From: Streptomyces sp. Je 1-79
GTDB lineage: Bacteria; Actinomycetota; Actinomycetes; Streptomycetales; Streptomycetaceae
NCBI RefSeq assembly: GCF_025195125.1
Contig: NZ_JAMGSL010000002.1
Coordinates: forward strand, 434,001-498,000
Direction: 5' to 3'
Length of the DNA stretch: 64,000 bases
Every line of letters begins with the position of its first letter. Within the stretch, counting starts at the first letter, position 1. The notes beneath the pieces are model-generated. The model was not told where the DNA came from. It did not search any database and was given only the letters and a program-made list of their open reading frames with translations. Positions 33,600-42,014 of this stretch are shown piece after piece. The translations under genes and the position numbers were made by a program.

Positions 33600-34565
33600 T
33601 CAGGCGGTCCTTCCGGTGGCGCGCAGGCGGCGGAGCAGGGTGCTGCGCGCGGTGTCCATGGTCGCCAGCGTCTCGTCGAGCACCTGCTGCGGCATGCGGC
33701 GCAGGGCGTCCGTCACGTTCTGCTTGAGGCGCCTGGTGACGGCCGGCTCGTACTGGTCGGCCTTGCCCATGTGGAAGGCGATCATGGCGCAGTAGGTGCG
33801 CACCGCCTTGGGCAGGAAGCGGTCGGCGTCGCGGTCGGCGGACACCTCGTCGAGCAGGAGGTCGTACGACGGGATGAAGTCGAGCTGGCGGTTGTCGGTG
33901 ATCTGGGTGAGCGAGGTGGTGACGCCGCGCCGGTAGAAGACTCCGTGCAGGTTGAGGGCCGCGTAGCTGGTGGCGTTCAGGTGGAGGCGCCAGATCCAGA
34001 GGCGGTCCTCGGCGGTGCGCAGCCTGGTCTCGAAGCGCGAGCCGCCGTTCTCGAAGAGCCGGCCGCTGTAGATGCCGAAGGGGACGAAGGGGTAGTCGAC
34101 CATCGTGACCATGCTGGCGGGCGCGATGCCGTCGCGCGGGTCCATGACCGTCTCGCGTCGCTTGGCGGGCGCGTACCGGATGGCGCGCTTCGTGCCGGTC
34201 GACAGCACGTGGTCGGTGCGGGCGAAGTCGCAGCCGAGGGACTCGATGCCGCGGACCATGCTGTGCAGATGGCCCGGGGCGTACCAGTCGTCGCCGTCGA
34301 GGAAGGTGACGTAGTCACCGATGGCCGCGTCCAGTCCGGTGTTGCGCGCCTGGGCCACGCCCAGGTTGGTCTCGTGACGGATGACCGTGGCGTTCGGGAT
34401 CCGGCTCCGCCAGCGGTCGAGGACATGGGGCGTCTCGTCCGTCGAGCAGTCGTCGATCAGCAGGAACTCGAAATCGGGGTCCGCGTTGTTCGCGAGGCTG
34501 CGCATGGTGTCGGACGCGTAGACCCCGACGTTGTGGAACGGCACGATGACGGACAACTTCGGCAC
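33600..34565 (-). CDS. Family 2 glycosyltransferase
   Basis: 321 residues from GTG 34565, chosen because GGGATGGGA lies about six to ten bases upstream; an earlier TTG (34583) would add six residues. The GT-A fold starts L-S-V-I-V-P-F-H-N, has I-D-D-C-S-T-D-E-T, N-x-G-V-A-Q-A-R-N-T-G-L and the metal-binding D-G-D-D motif, so it uses a nucleotide-diphospho-sugar. The C-terminal third is helical and lacks a membrane segment. It is the middle gene of a glycan set with YfhO upstream (112-bp gap) and the polysialyltransferase-like gene downstream (2-bp gap). Acceptor and sugar are unknown. Confidence 0.87.
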   Translation of the reverse strand: MPKLSVIVPFHNVGVYASDTMRSLANNADPDFEFLLIDDCSTDETPHVLDRWRSRIPNATVIRHETNLGVAQARNTGLDAAIGDYVTFLDGDDWYAPGHLHSMVRGIESLGCDFARTDHVLSTGTKRAIRYAPAKRRETVMDPRDGIAPASMVTMVDYPFVPFGIYSGRLFENGGSRFETRLRTAEDRLWIWRLHLNATSYAALNLHGVFYRRGVTTSLTQITDNRQLDFIPSYDLLLDEVSADRDADRFLPKAVRTYCAMIAFHMGKADQYEPAVTRRLKQNVTDALRRMPQQVLDETLATMDTARSTLLRRLRATGRTA

Positions 34566-34676
34566 TCGGAATTCCCATCCCAACCAGACGTACAGACAGG
34601 CGATCGATCACTCGGGCGAGAGTGCTCGCGGCGTTCACAGGGGCGGACGCCGGCCAGGCGGGCAGCGTATCCACCG

Positions 34677-37337
34677 TCATCTCCCGCCGGACGAGGCCGA
34701 TGCGGACTCCAGATGAACTCTTGTCACCCTGCGCGCGAACCGGCGCCGGAAGACCGGCGCGAGCAGCACGATCAGCGCTACGGCGGCGATCGCGCCGCCG
34801 AGGCGCAGCCCCGGCGGCCGGAAGGTGCAGCGGACCGAGGCCGTGGTGGAGTCGATCGGGACGGCCAGGAGGCCGAGGTACCGCTGGGCGGGGGCCGGAT
34901 CGTCGTCCCCGGCGGCGCAGTGCCAGCCGGAGATGCGCGGTGCGGCGACGACGGCGGTTCCCGTGCTCCCGGCGGGGAGTTCGGCGGTGAGCGTGTGGCC
35001 GGAGACGTGTACGGAGGTGGCGCCGGTCGCCGTCAGCTGCCGTACGGCGGTGTCGAGGCGCTCCCGTTCCAGACAGCCGACGGGCTGCCGGGGCAGGTCG
35101 GGCAGGGGCCCGGACTGGCTTGCGGAGCCGTGCAGTTCGATCCGTACGGCGCCGGAGGCCGGGACGGTGCCGAGCGTTTGCATCGGTCCCTGGACGGACG
35201 GCAGCCCGCCGAAGAAGGACACGGGCGGCCCGCCGTCCAGGCTCGCGGTGCCCTTGAGTTCGGGCGCCCAGAGCCAGAGCTGCGTGCCCGCGGGGCAGGA
35301 GGCCGTCAGCGTGGTGACTCCCCCGGGGCCGTCCGTACGCCGGAGCCGGTCCGGGATCGCGTACACGGTCGTGCCGAGCAGCAACTCCTGGTTGGCGAAA
35401 GGGGAATCGCCGAAGGCGGTCGCGCGCGCGGGCAGCCGGACGTCCGGGCGGACGGTGACGAGCGGCGGGACGGGGGTGCCGGTGACGGTGATCGCGGCCT
35501 CGGGCGGGGTGTCCGTCGTGAGGGGCGCGGTGGGCGTGGACCGCATCCGGGTGCCGATGGAGAAGATCGCGTCGGTGACCGGGTTGTCCAGGGTGACCGG
35601 GTGGCGGCCCTTGGCCCAGTAGCCGAAGCCGAGGGCGGACAGGGTGCGTGAGTACGTCTCCGAGGTGAGGCTGGAGTAGTACTCGGCGCCTTGGCCGCCG
35701 ACGAGCAGGACGTCGTTGCCGCCCGGCAGCTCGCCGGGGTCCGTACGCTGCCGTGGCCAGGCGTTCTTCGCCTCGACGGCGCGTGCCATGTCCTCCTGCC
35801 AGGGCCCGAGGCGCGGGTTCCACTGGACCTTGGTCAGCTCCTGCTCGGCGATCCTGCCGCCCGTGACGGCGGTCTCCCCCGCCTGGGCCAGGACGAGGAG
35901 GACGACGGCCAGGGCGGGCAGGGCCCGGGCGCCGACCGCGTACCGCCGAGCGATCAGGACGGCCGTGGCGGCGAGCACCGCGAGGGCGAGGGCGGCGGCG
36001 AAGGCGGGGTAGGTCCAGCGGTCGACGACGAGGCTGCCCCGGGCGCCGAAGGCCAGGGCGGCGAGGAGCGCCGCGGCGCCGAGGAGCGCGGGCAGCGGGG
36101 GCAGTCCGCGGGCCGTGGAGAGCCAGGCCGCGATCAGCAGCAGCCCGCAGAGTACGAAGGTCTGACGGTACGGGAGCCCGTTGGGCGAGCTGCCGGCGTG
36201 CCAGAGCAGATGGGTGGGCCCCCACTGGAGCGAGAGGGCGACCAGGCAGACCGCGGCCGTCCAGGCGATGCGGATGCGGGGGGCCACGGCCGAGTTGAAC
36301 GGCAGCGTCAGCGCGAGCGCGAGCGCCGGGGTGCCGATGAAGAGGGCCGGGGTGGCGACGCTCGCCGTGGCGGGGAGCAGCCGGGCGAACACCTCGGTCC
36401 AGGGGACGGCGGTGAACGTCACCTCGGGGGTCGGGTCGGCGACCCGGGTCGCCAGGAAGATCACCAGGACGAGCGGGGTCGCGAGACCGATGCCGAGGAG
36501 TACGGAACGGGCGGCGCGCAGCAGTCCGGCCAGACGCCGCCGGGCCGTCGTGCCGGCCGTGAGCAGACGGACCGTCAGGACGACGGCCGCGCCGAGGGTC
36601 GCCATGTACGCGGTGTAGAAGTTGGCGAACCAGGCCAGGGCGACGACGAGCGGTCCGAGGAGGGGGCGGCGGGCGGTGCGCGCCCACTCCCCCACCAGGC
36701 AGAGCAGCGGGAAGGCGAGCAGCCCGTCGAGCCACATCGGCACGGTGGCGCCGTAGTTGAGGGTCCATCCGCACAGCGCGTACGCGGCGCCCAGGACGGC
36801 GGCCACCTGCCAGGGGCCGCGGCGCAGCCTCAGGAGCAGCACCGCCATCGCCGCACCGGCGGTGGTGATCTTGGCCGCGGTGACGACGTAGAGGGCGAGC
36901 TCGATCCGGTCGGCCGGGAAGAGGACGACCATCAGGTCGAAGGGGCTGCTCAGGTACGTGCCGTAGTCGCCGAGGAAGTTCGACCCGAAGCCCGCGCTCC
37001 AGTTGAGGAACAGGTCGCCGTCGGCCCGGCCGAGCAGGAGCCTGCGCCAGTGGGCGTGGTACGGCAGGTACTGCTGGCCGAGGTCGACGGTGTTGCGGGT
37101 GGTGGGCCCGAACGGATGACTGCCGGCGAACATCCCCACCGCGCAGAGGACGAGGCAGGTCAGCAGGGCCGCCGCTCCGGCCGCGCGCACACGGACGCTG
37201 CGCCGGGCCCGGGCCAGGAGCCGCGCCGGACCGCCCTCCGGCCCGTCCGCCGCGCCGGGCCGCTCGCCCTCGGGGCGGTCACCCTCGGCGTGCGCGCCTT
37301 CGCCCTGGTCGGGCACGGTCTCGGCAGCAGGGGGCAC
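34677..37337 (-). CDS. YfhO-family integral membrane protein (GT-C-like glycosyl transferase)
   Basis: 886 residues from GTG 37337. A charged cytoplasmic N-terminus (about 50 residues) is followed by about 12 helices to residue 495, including an early loop with D-L-G-Q-Q-Y-L-P-Y-H, the pattern expected of YfhO/GT-C proteins. Residues about 500-855 are a large extracytoplasmic domain, and a last helix (about 855-872) precedes a basic tail. In Bacillus and Listeria YfhO-type proteins decorate lipoteichoic acid with sugars carried on undecaprenyl phosphate. Here a cell-surface polymer is the likely acceptor. It is the first gene of the three-gene glycan cluster. Confidence 0.85.
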   Translation of the reverse strand: MPPAAETVPDQGEGAHAEGDRPEGERPGAADGPEGGPARLLARARRSVRVRAAGAAALLTCLVLCAVGMFAGSHPFGPTTRNTVDLGQQYLPYHAHWRRLLLGRADGDLFLNWSAGFGSNFLGDYGTYLSSPFDLMVVLFPADRIELALYVVTAAKITTAGAAMAVLLLRLRRGPWQVAAVLGAAYALCGWTLNYGATVPMWLDGLLAFPLLCLVGEWARTARRPLLGPLVVALAWFANFYTAYMATLGAAVVLTVRLLTAGTTARRRLAGLLRAARSVLLGIGLATPLVLVIFLATRVADPTPEVTFTAVPWTEVFARLLPATASVATPALFIGTPALALALTLPFNSAVAPRIRIAWTAAVCLVALSLQWGPTHLLWHAGSSPNGLPYRQTFVLCGLLLIAAWLSTARGLPPLPALLGAAALLAALAFGARGSLVVDRWTYPAFAAALALAVLAATAVLIARRYAVGARALPALAVVLLVLAQAGETAVTGGRIAEQELTKVQWNPRLGPWQEDMARAVEAKNAWPRQRTDPGELPGGNDVLLVGGQGAEYYSSLTSETYSRTLSALGFGYWAKGRHPVTLDNPVTDAIFSIGTRMRSTPTAPLTTDTPPEAAITVTGTPVPPLVTVRPDVRLPARATAFGDSPFANQELLLGTTVYAIPDRLRRTDGPGGVTTLTASCPAGTQLWLWAPELKGTASLDGGPPVSFFGGLPSVQGPMQTLGTVPASGAVRIELHGSASQSGPLPDLPRQPVGCLERERLDTAVRQLTATGATSVHVSGHTLTAELPAGSTGTAVVAAPRISGWHCAAGDDDPAPAQRYLGLLAVPIDSTTASVRCTFRPPGLRLGGAIAAVALIVLLAPVFRRRFARRVTRVHLESASASSGGR

Positions 37338-37544
37338 ACGTCCTCCGGGGTCTGTCGTGCGGCGCGCGGTTGCGCGTAGGCCCGGTGTTCACGTCCACGT
37401 CACGGGCAGAGCCCCATTACCCCCGAGGCGGGCGTCTCGCATCCGATCAGCAGACGGTCTTCCGGCACACCGGAGGTGAACACGAGGTGCCCCCGCCCCA
37501 GGTCGCTGCAGGCAGGGGTAGCCGCCGCACGCAATATCCACCGT

Positions 37545-37574
37545 TTGCACTTAGCCAGCGTGTGCAACTATTGT
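37545..37574 (+). promoter_or_regulatory. Promoter with overlapping operator for the MFS gene
   Basis: TTGCAC (37545-37550) and TATTGT (37569-37574), 18 bp apart, form a plausible sigma-70-type promoter. TTGCAC and GTGCAA (37562-37567) are also an inverted repeat inside the same segment, suggesting a repressor site that blocks polymerase. Confidence 0.5.
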
Positions 37575-37622
37575 CGAAGCCAGCAAGACCCCCCTGCAAT
37601 CATTTCTGGAAGGTGCTTCGCC

Positions 37623-38921
37623 ATGCCTCTCGCGCTCCTGGCCCTGGCCATCGGGGCCTTCGGGATCGGCACCACCGAGTTCGTGATCATGGGCGTGCTG
37701 CCCCAGGTCGCCGGCGACTTCGGTGTCACCATCCCCACGGCCGGCTGGCTGGTGACCGGCTACGCCCTCGGTGTCGTCTTCGGCGCCCCGCTCCTGACGG
37801 TGCTCGGCACCAAGGTGTCCCGGAAGAAGATGCTCCTCTTCCTGATGGGCCTGTTCATCGTCGGCAACCTGCTCTCCGCCGTCGCCCCGTCCTTCGGCAT
37901 GATGCTGATAGGCCGGATCGTGGCCTCCCTCGCCCACGGCGCGTTCTTCGGCATCGGCTCGGTCGTCGCCGCGGGCCTGGTCGCCCCGGAGAAGAAGGCC
38001 TCCGCGATCTCGCTGATGTTCATGGGGCTGACCGTCGCCAACATCGTCGGAGTCCCGCTCGGCACCTCCATCGGCCAGTCGGCCGGCTGGCGCGTCACCT
38101 TCACCCTCGTCGCCGCTCTCGGTGTCATCGGCTTCCTCGGCGTGGCCAGGCTCGTGCCCGAGACGGGCCGGGCCGGGACACAGAACGTCCGCACCGAGTT
38201 CGCCGCGTTCAAGAACGTCCAGGTCTGGCTCGCCATGGCGATGACCGTCCTCGGCTACGGAGGCGTGTTCGCGGCCGTCACGTACATCACCCCGATGATG
38301 ACCGAGGTCGCCGGCTACAGCGAGGGGGCCGTGACCTGGCTGCTCGTCCTCTTCGGCATCGGGATGTTCCTCGGGAACCTGCTCGGCGGAAAGTTCGCCG
38401 ACCGCGCCCTGATGCCCATGCTCTTCGTGTCGCTCGGCGCCCTGTCGCTCGCCCTGCTGGCCTTCACGGCCACCGCCCACCACAAGGTGCTCGCCGCGAT
38501 CACGCTCACCCTGATCGGCGCGCTCGGCTTCGCCACCGTGCCCCCGCTCCAGAAGTGGGTGCTGGACCAGGCGAAGCATGCCCCGACGCTCGCCTCGGCC
38601 GCCAACATCGGCGCCTTCAACCTCGGCAACGCGCTGGCCGCCTGGCTCGGCGGGGTCGTCATCGCGACGGGCCTCGGCTTCACCGCCCCGAACTGGGTCG
38701 GCGCGCTGCTCTCCGGAACCGCCCTGCTCCTGGCCTTCCTGGCCGCGTTCCTGGACCGGCGCACCAGGGCCGCCGCGTCGGCCGGGAGCGAGGCCGCGGA
38801 AGCCGGGGCCGGGGGCGGAGGCGAAGCAGGGGCCGGAGCCCCCGAGGCCACCGAAGCCGCCGGGAACGCCGGGACCGACCGGGTCCCCGCCTCCCCGCCC
38901 GTCCCGGCCGGGCTGCGCTGA
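37623..38921 (+). CDS. MFS transporter (DHA1 family, AraJ/CmlR-like)
   Basis: 432 residues from ATG 37623, preceded by GGAAGG. The first helix starts immediately (L-A-L-A-I-G-A-F-G-I-G-T-T-E-F-V-I-M-G-V-L-P), a hallmark of the DHA1 arabinose/chloramphenicol efflux family. Twelve segments are seen, with loop motifs such as G-T-K-V-S-R-K-K and G-R-I-V-A-S-L-A-H-G-A-F-F-G-I. The last 40 residues are low complexity (Ala/Gly/Glu). It is followed 55 bp later by a GlcG/HbpS-like gene and probably shares its transcript. It is a likely efflux pump for a small hydrophobic compound or sugar; substrate unknown. Confidence 0.87.
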   Translation: MPLALLALAIGAFGIGTTEFVIMGVLPQVAGDFGVTIPTAGWLVTGYALGVVFGAPLLTVLGTKVSRKKMLLFLMGLFIVGNLLSAVAPSFGMMLIGRIVASLAHGAFFGIGSVVAAGLVAPEKKASAISLMFMGLTVANIVGVPLGTSIGQSAGWRVTFTLVAALGVIGFLGVARLVPETGRAGTQNVRTEFAAFKNVQVWLAMAMTVLGYGGVFAAVTYITPMMTEVAGYSEGAVTWLLVLFGIGMFLGNLLGGKFADRALMPMLFVSLGALSLALLAFTATAHHKVLAAITLTLIGALGFATVPPLQKWVLDQAKHAPTLASAANIGAFNLGNALAAWLGGVVIATGLGFTAPNWVGALLSGTALLLAFLAAFLDRRTRAAASAGSEAAEAGAGGGGEAGAGAPEATEAAGNAGTDRVPASPPVPAGLR

Positions 38922-38976
38922 CTCCCGTAACCCCTCTGTGCCCCGGACCCCACCCCCGACGAAGGAAGACACCACC

Positions 38977-39411
38977 GTGAGCACCACCACGACCGCCACC
39001 GCCGTCACCCCGCTGAGCACTCAGGACGCCGAGACGCTGCTCACCGCGGCCCGGCGCGCCGCCGAGGCCGCCGGAGTCACCGTCAGCGTCACCGTCCTGG
39101 ACGCGGGCGGCCACCCGCTGGCCTTCCGCCGCGACGACCGCGCCGTCCTGATCTCCGGCGAGACCAGCACCCGCAAGGCGTACACGGCCCTCCAGCTGAA
39201 CGCCCCGACCGCCGACCTCGTCGACCTGGTCAAGCCCGACGGCCCGTTCCACACCCTCACCACGGCCCTCGACCGTCCGCTGCTCTTCATCGCCGGTGGA
39301 CTCCCGGTGCACCGGGAGGGCCGGCTGATCGGTGCCATCGGGGTCGGCGGCGGCGCCCCTGAGCAGGACCATTCCTTCGCCACCGCGGCCGTCGAGACCC
39401 TCCGCCCCTGA
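38977..39411 (+). CDS. GlcG/HbpS-like small-molecule (heme)-binding protein
   Basis: 144 residues from GTG 38977, with GAAGGAAG upstream. It matches the GlcG/HbpS family: A-R-R-A-A-E-A-A-G-V-T-V-S-V-T-V-L-D-A-G-G-H, a central R-K-A-Y-T-A-L segment, and a C-terminal G-A-I-G-V-G-G-G with the following D-H-S-F-A-T-A-A. Secreted HbpS of Streptomyces binds heme and controls a redox sensor kinase; this copy lacks a signal peptide, so it is probably cytoplasmic. It follows an MFS gene and is convergent with tdk. Heme binding is not shown by the sequence. Confidence 0.82.
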   Translation: MSTTTTATAVTPLSTQDAETLLTAARRAAEAAGVTVSVTVLDAGGHPLAFRRDDRAVLISGETSTRKAYTALQLNAPTADLVDLVKPDGPFHTLTTALDRPLLFIAGGLPVHREGRLIGAIGVGGGAPEQDHSFATAAVETLRP

Positions 39412-39455
39412 GGCCGACGCGAGGCTGACCCGCGAGGCCCGAGCTCCGCGAAACC

Positions 39456-40103
39456 TCAGCCCTGGCTGACCGGCAGCACGTCGGGGGACAGAGCCGCCGC
39501 GTGCGCCGCCGCCGCCGTCATACGACGGCGGTGGTGGCGTCGGCACAGCACTTCGTAACCGATCTCGTCACCGGCGTTCACATCGCCCACCACGACCTGC
39601 GCACCCTCGACGACCATCGCGCCGCCGACGGTGCGCGCGTTGTGTGTCGCCCGGGCCCCGCACCAGCACAGCGCCTCGACCTGGAGCACCTCGACCCGGT
39701 CGGCGAGCTCCACCAGCCGCTGCGAGCCGGGGAACAGCTTGGAGCGGAAGTCGGTGGTGATCCCGAAGGCGAAGACGTCGAGTTCGAGATCGTCCACGAC
39801 CCGGGCGAGCTGGTCGATCTGCTCGGGCGACAGGAACTGCGCCTCGTCCGCGATGACGTAGTCGCAACGGCCGCCCTTGGAGAGATGGGCGACGAGGTAC
39901 GCGTAGAAGTCGAAGCCCTCGGCCGCCTCCACGGCGTCCGTGACGAGCCCCAGCCGCGAGGAGAGCTTGCCCTCGCCCGCCCGGTCGTCCCGCGTGAAGA
40001 TCATGCCCTGGAGCCCGCGGGTGGAGCGGTTGTGCTCGATCTGAAGAGCGAGGGTGCTCTTTCCGCAGTCCATCGTTCCGGAGAAGAACACCAGCTCGGG
40101 CAT
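39456..40103 (-). CDS. tdk: Thymidine kinase (type II)
   Basis: 215 residues from ATG 40103. The P-loop G-T-M-D-C-G-K-S-T (9-17), D-E-A-Q-F of the lasso/catalytic region (Glu general base), and zinc-type cysteines C-W-C-G plus the later C-R-R-H-H identify type II thymidine kinase. It salvages thymidine to dTMP with ATP; dut elsewhere in the window feeds the same pool de novo. It is followed by a GlcG/HbpS-type gene on the opposite strand and preceded by the phosphodiesterase-like gene on the same strand (56-bp gap), so it may belong to the same transcript as that gene and DUF5998. Confidence 0.93.
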   Translation of the reverse strand: MPELVFFSGTMDCGKSTLALQIEHNRSTRGLQGMIFTRDDRAGEGKLSSRLGLVTDAVEAAEGFDFYAYLVAHLSKGGRCDYVIADEAQFLSPEQIDQLARVVDDLELDVFAFGITTDFRSKLFPGSQRLVELADRVEVLQVEALCWCGARATHNARTVGGAMVVEGAQVVVGDVNAGDEIGYEVLCRRHHRRRMTAAAAHAAALSPDVLPVSQG

Positions 40104-40159
40104 GGGAGGTCGAGGACCTTTCAGGTCGTGGGTGAGTGAACGGAGTACGGAGTGCCGGG

Positions 40160-41365
40160 TCAGGAACGGACTTCGAGGAGCGGTACGAGCTGCTCCGCGG
40201 GCGTCATCGATCCGTGCATGCCGACCATCGCCGACTCGTGGGGCTCGTTGACCGAGGCGGTGATGACGACGTCGTCGTGGGCCGCGGCGACGACATCGCC
40301 GATCCTGCCGTACACCCGCTCGTCGATCTCGTCGCCGAACCAGCCGAGTTCGAGGGCCTCGTCCCGGCTCGCCACCCAGAACTGCTCGCCGAGCACCTCG
40401 CGCCAGCACGTCAGCACGTCGGCCTCGGCTCCCGGCACCGCGTAGACGTGGCGGGCCCGGCCCTCGCCGCCGAGGAGGGCGACACCGGCGCGCAGCTCCC
40501 AGTCCTCGTCGAAGTCGATCCGGTGCCGGTCGTCGAAGGGGATGTCGACCATGCCGTGGTCGGCCGTGACGTACAGCGCCGAGCGGGGCGGCAGCTGCTC
40601 GGCGAGGCGCTGGACGAGCCGGTCGACGAACATCAGCTGGCCGCGCCAGGCGTCTGAGTCGATGCCGAAGCGGTGTCCGGCCCCGTCGAGCTCGCTGTAG
40701 TACGTGTAGACCAGCGAGCGGTCGCCCGCGGCGAGCTGCTCGGCGGCGAAGTCCATCCTCTCCTCACCGGAGAGCCGGCCGTGGAACGTTCCGCCGCTCA
40801 GCGCGATCTTGGTGAGCGGGGTGTCCTGGAAGATCGGCGAGGAGACCTGGGCGGTGTGGACTCCCGCCTCGTGGGCGAGCTGGAAGACGGTGGGGTACGG
40901 CTGCCAGACCTGCGGCGACGTCCACGGCTTCCAGCGGAGCTGGTTCATCAGCTCGCCGGTCTCGGGGTTGCGGACGGTGTAGCCGGGCAGGCCGTGCGCG
41001 CCGGGAAAGAGCCCGGTGCCCACGGAGGCGAGCGAGGTCGCGGTGGTGGCGGGGAAGCCGGCGGTGATCGGACGTCCCGTGCCGCCGCGCGAGCTGCCGA
41101 GCAGCGAGGTGAGGTACGGGGCCTCGTCGGGATGGGCCTTGATCTGCTCCCAGCCGAGCCCGTCGACCAGGAAGACGCAGTTCCGGTCGGCGGGGGTCAG
41201 CTCGGCGATCCGGGCTTCGAAACCGGGGGCGCCCTGTGCCGCGACGAGCGTCGGCAGCAGGTCGGCGAGCGAACCGGTGCCGTACTGGGGGACCGGGGCC
41301 GTCGCGAGGTCGAGCGGGACGGGGTCGTCCGGCCAGCCGGAGGTGACTGCCGTGGGCTGGACCAT
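40160..41365 (-). CDS. Alkaline-phosphatase-superfamily hydrolase (nucleotide pyrophosphatase/phosphodiesterase-like)
   Basis: 401 residues. A metal-binding site near residue 70 (V-F-L-V-D-G-L-G-W), a threonine nucleophile region A-G-F-P-A-T-T-A-T-S near 105, D-G-A-G-H-R-F-G near 230, and the late T-A-D-H-G-M motif are all typical of the AP superfamily (type I phosphodiesterases). A two-metal site hydrolysing phosphoesters or phosphodiesters is expected. There is no signal peptide. Its ATG overlaps the upstream DUF5998 stop by one base and tdk follows, suggesting one operon. Substrate is not determined. Confidence 0.85.
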   Translation of the reverse strand: MVQPTAVTSGWPDDPVPLDLATAPVPQYGTGSLADLLPTLVAAQGAPGFEARIAELTPADRNCVFLVDGLGWEQIKAHPDEAPYLTSLLGSSRGGTGRPITAGFPATTATSLASVGTGLFPGAHGLPGYTVRNPETGELMNQLRWKPWTSPQVWQPYPTVFQLAHEAGVHTAQVSSPIFQDTPLTKIALSGGTFHGRLSGEERMDFAAEQLAAGDRSLVYTYYSELDGAGHRFGIDSDAWRGQLMFVDRLVQRLAEQLPPRSALYVTADHGMVDIPFDDRHRIDFDEDWELRAGVALLGGEGRARHVYAVPGAEADVLTCWREVLGEQFWVASRDEALELGWFGDEIDERVYGRIGDVVAAAHDDVVITASVNEPHESAMVGMHGSMTPAEQLVPLLEVRS

Positions 41366-41949
41366 CAGCGGGTCGCCGCGGTGGCTTCGGAGAGCGACTG
41401 CGCGAAGGCGAGGGTCTGGCGCACGGTGTCCGGACCGTCCCCGGCGTCGCTGACGCGCAGGCTCAGATCGTCGGCGGTGGCGTTACCGGTGTAGCCGTGG
41501 TCGGCGTCGCAGTTGGGGTCGCCGCAGGCGGCCGGCTCCAGGTCGATCCGCGAGACCGCGCCCCAGCCGATGGTGAGGACGACCTCGCGGGGCAGGGTGC
41601 CCGGGGTGTACGACTCGGGGTTGGCGACGACGCGGCTGACGACGACGGAGGAGATCCGGTCGAGCTTGACCGACTCGGTGGACGTCGTGGCGTACGGCGT
41701 CGGAGAGCTGTTGTCCGCGGTCTGCTCGTCCGTGTGGCTGACGATGAAACGGTTGGCCGTCAGGACGAGCACCGTGACATGCCGACGGACCTCGTTGGAG
41801 TCGAAGGTGGTCTCCTGGTGCACCAGGTACGACGCGATCGCCTCGCCACCGACGGCGGCCTCCACCGCCTCGGCCACGAGGGCCGGGTAGTAGCCGCTGC
41901 GCTCGATCGCCGCGCGCAGCCCCTGGGTCGTCGTACCGGTCTTCGCCAT
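41365..41949 (-). CDS. DUF5998 family protein
   Basis: 194 residues from ATG 41949 (41958 is an alternative three codons earlier). The N-terminal helix (L-R-A-A-I-E-R-S-G-Y-Y-P-A-L-V-A) leads to a beta-rich domain containing H-Q-E-T-T-F-D-S, V-T-V-L-V-L-T-A-N-R-F-I-V-S-H-T-D-E and E-P-A-A-C-G-D-P-N-C-D-A-D-H. The two cysteines with the following Asp/His could bind metal, but this is speculation. This family is conserved next to the AP-superfamily hydrolase in actinobacteria and its function is unknown. The stop overlaps that gene's start by one base. Confidence 0.84.
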   Translation of the reverse strand: MAKTGTTTQGLRAAIERSGYYPALVAEAVEAAVGGEAIASYLVHQETTFDSNEVRRHVTVLVLTANRFIVSHTDEQTADNSSPTPYATTSTESVKLDRISSVVVSRVVANPESYTPGTLPREVVLTIGWGAVSRIDLEPAACGDPNCDADHGYTGNATADDLSLRVSDAGDGPDTVRQTLAFAQSLSEATAATR

Positions 41950-42014
41950 GGACTCCATCCTAATCCGTCCAGGAGGGCGCTCCGGGCCGCTCCCGGGCCG
42001 GGTCGGGGGTGGCT

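Noticed and set aside
37370..38980. Arg-rich alternative frame over the MFS gene
   Set aside because: Biased composition typical of shadow frames; the MFS frame carries all helices.
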